Below are positions 4,919 to 7,894 of a stretch of 7,894 nucleotides of DNA, one piece after another. The stretch lies in contig JADGGF010000196.1 in the NCBI GenBank assembly GCA_019690055.1, forward strand, positions 1 through 7,894, in the 5' to 3' direction. The position numbers and the translations under genes are program-made. The DNA comes from Micromonosporaceae bacterium. GTDB lineage: Bacteria; Actinomycetota; Actinomycetes; Mycobacteriales; Micromonosporaceae. Within the stretch, counting starts at the first letter, position 1; each line of letters starts with the position of its first letter. Below the pieces are notes generated by a model. That model was not told the DNA's origin, ran no database searches, and was given only the letters and a program-made list of their open reading frames with translations.

Positions 4919-5278
4919 GGTGAGCTCACCGACTACATCGCGAGCCTGGCCGAGCCGACCCGGAGCCTGCTCGACCGGTACCGGGCCCGGGCGGTGGCGC
5001 TCGTGCCGCAGGCGGAGGAGGGAACCAGCTACGGCATGCCGGCCCTGCGCTACCGCGGTCGGCCGCTGATCGCCATCCGGGTCACGAAGGCGGGCTACTC
5101 GGCCTACCCGTTCAGCTCCGACGTGGTGGCCGCCGTGCTCGCGCGGTTCGCCGGGCTCGACGCCACCAAGGGGGGCATCCGGTTCACCGATCGCGCGCCG
5201 TTGCCGGACGAGGTCTACGACGCGCTCGTCGAGGGCCGCCGCCAGGAGATCGACGCCGCACTAGCCCGTCGCCGGTGA
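4916..5278 (+). CDS. DUF1801 (YdhG-like) domain protein
   Basis: A 120-residue single-domain cytoplasmic protein. Seen: N-terminal helix ELTDYIASLAEPTRSLLDRYRA, then the family signature TSYGMPALRYRGRPLIAIRV (residues 37-56), YSAYPFS (61-67), and ATKGGIRFTDRAPLPDEVYDALV (83-105), matching the usual KG-IRF-LP pattern. Length is typical. Known: the fold is shared with Bacillus YdhG/frataxin-like proteins, but the biochemical role of DUF1801 is largely undefined and no catalytic residue can be assigned. Start: GTG 4916 gives the normal family N terminus. The adjacent GAGG is too close to be a standard ribosome site, so translation may be leaderless. The gene is convergent with the arabinofuranosidase and its stop codon is part of the shared hairpin. 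Other family names include 'iron chaperone', which I would not assert here. Confidence 0.85.
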   Translation: MGELTDYIASLAEPTRSLLDRYRARAVALVPQAEEGTSYGMPALRYRGRPLIAIRVTKAGYSAYPFSSDVVAAVLARFAGLDATKGGIRFTDRAPLPDEVYDALVEGRRQEIDAALARRR

Positions 5279-5314
5279 CGGGCGCGAGCGCCGTTGGCGC
5301 GCTCGACCCGTCAC
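5275..5314. terminator. Bidirectional terminator-like hairpin containing both convergent stop codons
   Basis: The outer stem pairs 5275-5282 with 5307-5314 (8 bp). After a small internal loop, CGAGCGC (5285-5291) pairs with GCGCTCG (5299-5305), leaving a 7-base loop. TGA 5276-5278 ends the plus-strand DUF1801 gene and TCA 5311-5313 is the minus-strand stop of the arabinofuranosidase; these two triplets pair with each other. The symmetry would let it act on both transcripts. There is no T-tract. Confidence 0.75.
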
Positions 5315-6780
5315 GCGTGGCTGACGCGCAGCGTAACGATGCTGTGCGGCGGCACGGTCATTCGCAGACGAGATCCATCGATGCGATAGTCATTGAACTC
5401 AGTGAGCACCACCTCGTTCGGGTCGGCGACCGTGTTCTGGCTGTTGGGCCGCTCGCCCAGGAGGATCTGGTCACGGTGGACGGTCGTGATGCGCCCTGGC
5501 AGGTCGAAGGTCGCGTCGACCTCCTCCTCCAGGCCCGCGTTCGTCACGGTGACGGTGTAGGCGTCGTCCTTCCATGACACCGTGTACTCGCCGTGGGCCC
5601 CGATCGTGCCGGGGGCATCGCCGGAGTCCGGCCGCGCGTCCACGAACAACGCGTCGTGGTGGTCGGTGTAGAGGGCGAACGCATAGTACGTCGGGGTCCG
5701 GACCATGACCGGGCCGTCGGTGTGCAGCAGGGCCTGCAGCACGTTGACCATCTGGGCGATGTTCGCCATCCGGACCCGGTCGGCGTACCGGTGGAACCGG
5801 TTGAAGGTCAGCGCGGCGACCATCGCGTCGCGGATCGTGTTCGGCTGCTCGAGGAAGCCCGGGTTGGTCCCGGGCGCGCGGTCGTACCAGGTGCCCCACT
5901 CATCGACGATCAGCCCGACCCGCTTGTCCGGGTCGTGCGTGTCCATGATGGCGCAGTGCCGGGCGAGCAGCTCCTCGATCCGCCGGGCCTGCCGGATGGT
6001 CGCGTACCATTCGTGGTCGTCGAAGTCGATCGCGGACCCCTTGGCGGAGAAGTCCCCGCTGGGGATCGTGTAGTAGTGCAGGCTCAGCCCGTCCATGAAG
6101 CGGCCGGCCTGCGTCATCAGCACCTCGGTCCATTCGTAGTCGTTGTCGTTGGCTCCGCACGCGACCTTGTAGATCGGGAACTCGCCGTACGGGCGGACGT
6201 ACGTCTGGTACCGCCGGTACAGGTCGGCGTAGTACTGCGGCCGCATGTTCCCGCCGCAGCCCCAGCTTTCGTTGCCCACGCCGAAGAAGTGCAGCCGCCA
6301 CGGCTGGTCGCGACCGTGCCGCTTGCGCAGGTCGGCCATCGGCGAGGTGCCGTCGAGCGTGATGTACTCGACCCAGTCCCGCATCTCCGTCACGCTGCCG
6401 CTACCCACGTTGCCGCAGATGTACGCCTCCGCGTCGAGCTGGTGCAGCAGCTCGAAGTATTCGTGCGTGCCGAAGTGGTTGGACTCGACCACTCCGCCCC
6501 AGTGGAAGTTCACGACGGCGGGGCGCTCGGCGCGGGGGCCGATACCCCGCTGCCAGTGATAGTCGTCGGCGAAGCAGCCGCCGGGCCAGCGTACGACCGG
6601 CACCTTGATCGCCCGCAGGGCGGCTACCACGTCGGAGCGGATGCCGTTGTGGTGGGGGATCGGCGAGTCGTCGCCGACCCAGATGCCCTCGTAGACGCCT
6701 CGGCCCAGGTGCTCGGCGAACTGCCCGTAGATGCGCCGGTCGATGCGATGCGCCCGGGCGTCCTCGGTGATCGTGACCAT
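5311..6780 (-). CDS. abfA: Intracellular alpha-L-arabinofuranosidase, GH51
   Basis: A 489-residue retaining glycoside hydrolase that removes terminal alpha-L-arabinofuranosyl groups from arabinose-containing oligosaccharides. Seen: a GH51 (beta/alpha)8 catalytic domain with GQFAEHLGRGVYEGIW near the N terminus, VRWPGGCFADDYHW (63-76), acid/base Glu171 in GVGNESWGCGG, LSLHYYT (232-238) and nucleophile Glu294 in IVDEWGTWY, followed by a C-terminal beta-sandwich domain from about residue 380. Length and motifs are complete. There is no signal peptide, so it should act in the cytoplasm on imported oligosaccharides. Start ATG 6780 has AGGA about 8 bases upstream, held in the loop of a small hairpin. 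It lies 28 bp downstream of the ABC-2 permease gene and may share its transcript, though no sugar-uptake genes are in view. It is convergent with the DUF1801 gene. The symbol follows common usage for intracellular GH51 enzymes. Confidence 0.96.
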   Translation of the reverse strand: MVTITEDARAHRIDRRIYGQFAEHLGRGVYEGIWVGDDSPIPHHNGIRSDVVAALRAIKVPVVRWPGGCFADDYHWQRGIGPRAERPAVVNFHWGGVVESNHFGTHEYFELLHQLDAEAYICGNVGSGSVTEMRDWVEYITLDGTSPMADLRKRHGRDQPWRLHFFGVGNESWGCGGNMRPQYYADLYRRYQTYVRPYGEFPIYKVACGANDNDYEWTEVLMTQAGRFMDGLSLHYYTIPSGDFSAKGSAIDFDDHEWYATIRQARRIEELLARHCAIMDTHDPDKRVGLIVDEWGTWYDRAPGTNPGFLEQPNTIRDAMVAALTFNRFHRYADRVRMANIAQMVNVLQALLHTDGPVMVRTPTYYAFALYTDHHDALFVDARPDSGDAPGTIGAHGEYTVSWKDDAYTVTVTNAGLEEEVDATFDLPGRITTVHRDQILLGERPNSQNTVADPNEVVLTEFNDYRIDGSRLRMTVPPHSIVTLRVSHA

Positions 6781-6782
6781 GC

Positions 6783-6797
6783 GGCTGGTCCTCAGCC
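6783..6797 (-). promoter_or_regulatory. Hairpin presenting the arabinofuranosidase Shine-Dalgarno sequence
   Basis: On the minus-strand mRNA GGCTG-AGGAC-CAGCC forms a 5-bp stem with the ribosome-site core AGGA in the loop, ending two bases before the ATG at 6780. It may present or tune the ribosome site in the short gap after the permease gene. The pairing is seen; the role is inferred. Confidence 0.35.
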
Positions 6798-6808
6798 GTC
6801 GGGGTGTG

Positions 6809-7750
6809 TCAGGCGATGTCCCGGCGCCGGATGAGCAGGGTACCGACCACGCCCGCCACGACGCCGTACGCCAGCAGGACGATCAGGCCGACCCACCACT
6901 GTGGACCCATGATCGGGCCGTCCTGGGTCAACCAGAACGTGGTCGGCTCGGCCGAGATCATGACCTGGGAGGCCACCGACGGCGCCAGCACCATCGACTT
7001 GATCACCAGCGGGTGTTCGATGACGATGTAGATCACGACGAACACGAGCTGAACGGCCTGGCTGCCGAGGAAGTACAGGCCGGCGCCGGTCAGGGTCGCG
7101 GCGAGCTGGTTGCGCAGCAGGGCGCCCAGCCCGATGCCCAGGACCGCCCAGACCACGTAGGCGAGCAGGTTCATGAGGATGGACCGCTGCACGGCCCACA
7201 CGTCCAGGGCGGTCGACACGGACAGGAACCGGGAGAGGAAGACCGAGCCCACCGCCACGCTCACGACGGTGATCACGGCCCAGCCCACGACCGCGACGAC
7301 GGCCGCCGCACCCAGCTTCGCGAGGATCACGCGGGTGCGCTGGGGGGTGGCGAGGAAGGTCGTGGTGGCCGTCTGGTGGAAGTACTCGTTGGTGATCAGC
7401 AGCGCGCCGAACAGCATGATCAACATCAGCCCGAAGAACTGGCCGGAGGTGTAGATGTTGGCGGCGTTGCGGGCGACCACACCGGCCAGGTCCGTGCTCG
7501 GGCCGAGCAGCTCCGACGGGATCTCGGCGTTCGGGTCGGGGTTCTGGACGTTCTCGATGTCGACGCTCGCCAGCCAGCAGTTGACGACCAGCGACGCGGC
7601 GACGGCCGCGAGCGCCAACAACCCGAAGATCCACCAGATGTTGGTGGTGCGGGCCTTGAGGAGCTCGGCTCGCAGCAGCCGTGGGCGACCGGAGGTCAGG
7701 CCGGCCGGGGTCGCGCTGCTGGCCGTTACGGTCGGCAACGTGCTGGTCAC
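6809..7750 (-). CDS. ABC-2-type transporter permease subunit
   Basis: A 313-residue integral membrane subunit of an ABC exporter-type transporter. Seen: a cytoplasmic N-terminal tail of about 35 residues with RLLRAELLKARTTNIWW leading into span 1 (about 37-58), then spans near 103-121, 146-172, 191-211, 219-244 and 285-306, six in all. ITNEYFHQTATTTFLATPQRTRVILAKL (119-146) is the typical ABC-2 cytoplasmic coupling segment. The C terminus is RRRDIA, as is usual for the group. There is no ATP-binding domain, so a separate ATPase is needed; it is not in the window and would most likely lie beyond the right edge. The cargo is unknown. Start GTG 7750 has a perfect GGAGGT six bases upstream. A TAGAGT promoter-like element lies about 90 bp upstream, and the arabinofuranosidase gene follows after 28 bp. 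Confidence 0.9.
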   Translation of the reverse strand: MTSTLPTVTASSATPAGLTSGRPRLLRAELLKARTTNIWWIFGLLALAAVAASLVVNCWLASVDIENVQNPDPNAEIPSELLGPSTDLAGVVARNAANIYTSGQFFGLMLIMLFGALLITNEYFHQTATTTFLATPQRTRVILAKLGAAAVVAVVGWAVITVVSVAVGSVFLSRFLSVSTALDVWAVQRSILMNLLAYVVWAVLGIGLGALLRNQLAATLTGAGLYFLGSQAVQLVFVVIYIVIEHPLVIKSMVLAPSVASQVMISAEPTTFWLTQDGPIMGPQWWVGLIVLLAYGVVAGVVGTLLIRRRDIA

Positions 7751-7784
7751 GCACCCACCTCCGAGGAGTCTGGCATCCGTGTGA

Positions 7785-7799
7785 CGGCCCGAACGGCCG
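7785..7799 (-). other. Small hairpin in the ABC-2 permease leader
   Basis: CGGCC (7785-7789) pairs with GGCCG (7795-7799) around a 5-base loop, within the predicted 5' untranslated region and about 22 bases before the GGAGGT ribosome site. The stem is short and G+C-rich; chance occurrence is possible. Confidence 0.25.
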
Positions 7800-7819
7800 C
7801 GGGTCGGGCGTCATCCCCG

Positions 7820-7848
7820 GGCCGGTCGTGCCGGCCACCACTCTACGC
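7820..7848 (-). promoter_or_regulatory. Candidate promoter with start-site dyad for the ABC-2 permease
   Basis: On the minus strand TAGAGT (7845 down to 7840) is a TANNNT-type -10 inside the 11-mer GCGTAGAGTGG, shared exactly with the kinase promoter region. Three bases downstream a perfect dyad GGCCGG-N5-CCGGCC (7820-7836) would cover the expected transcription start, a common operator position. No clear -35 is visible. The rest of the upstream sequence to 7894 shows no gene. Confidence 0.4.
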
Positions 7849-7894
7849 AGCAACTCCCACCCGTGCCCCGACCGGGCAGTGGGCGCGCGGGGAC

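Noticed and set aside
5593..6834. 413-residue plus-strand open frame opposite the arabinofuranosidase
   Set aside because: Low-complexity Val/Gly/Arg/Pro composition, no ribosome site or family motif, and fully antisense to a well-supported GH51 gene.
6792..7853. 353-residue minus-strand frame overlapping the ABC-2 permease in another frame
   Set aside because: Arg/Gly/His/Pro-rich shadow product with no motifs. The alternative frame has six membrane spans, ABC-2 signatures and a perfect ribosome site.

Overview
The window looks like chromosomal DNA from a high-G+C actinobacterium, probably a filamentous actinomycete. G+C is high throughout, many starts are GTG, third codon positions are almost always G or C, and the gene families (a HisKA_3 kinase with a NarL-type regulator, GH51 arabinofuranosidase, F420/NADP-type oxidoreductase, DUF1801, ABC-2 permease) are typical of that phylum. 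I cannot name a genus. There are no RNA genes, CRISPR arrays, insertion sequences or phage genes that I can support.

Layout: (1) 1-1274, minus strand: an ion permease of the ArsB/NhaD/SLC13 superfamily, complete at its N terminus and cut by the left edge a few residues before its expected end. (2) 1275-1644: a divergent control region with several dyads, hairpins and a TAGAGT -10 element. (3) 1645-3293, plus strand: a two-gene two-component system, a short membrane kinase without an extracellular sensor domain and a LuxR-type response regulator, overlapping by 4 bases. (4) 3340-3975, plus: a small potassium-channel-like protein with the filter TVGFGD. (5) 3976-4159: a repeat-rich gap with a 29-bp tandem duplication and competing hairpins. 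(6) 4160-4828, plus: an NADP-binding F420-reductase-like oxidoreductase. (7) 4916-5278, plus: a DUF1801 protein. (8) A hairpin whose arms contain the stop codons of both convergent genes. (9) 5311-6780, minus: an intracellular GH51 alpha-L-arabinofuranosidase, lying 28 bp downstream of (10) an ABC-2-type permease subunit (6809-7750, minus), with a promoter-like element near the right edge.

How the genes may work together: the kinase and regulator are almost certainly one operon. They sit between a divergent ion permease and an ion channel, so control of membrane ion transport or response to membrane state is a reasonable but unproven idea. The arabinofuranosidase and ABC-2 permease may be co-transcribed, but an ABC-2 permease is normally an exporter component and its ATPase is not in view.

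The genes themselves are ordinary. The most interesting signals are non-coding: the shared stop-codon hairpin between convergent genes, the tandem repeat and alternative hairpins after the channel gene, the structured kinase leader with two near-identical operator-like sites 22 bp apart, a promoter 11-mer shared by the two ends of the window, apparently leaderless starts of two genes, and a TTA codon in an A+T-rich patch of the kinase. I did not find a clearly new multi-gene system.
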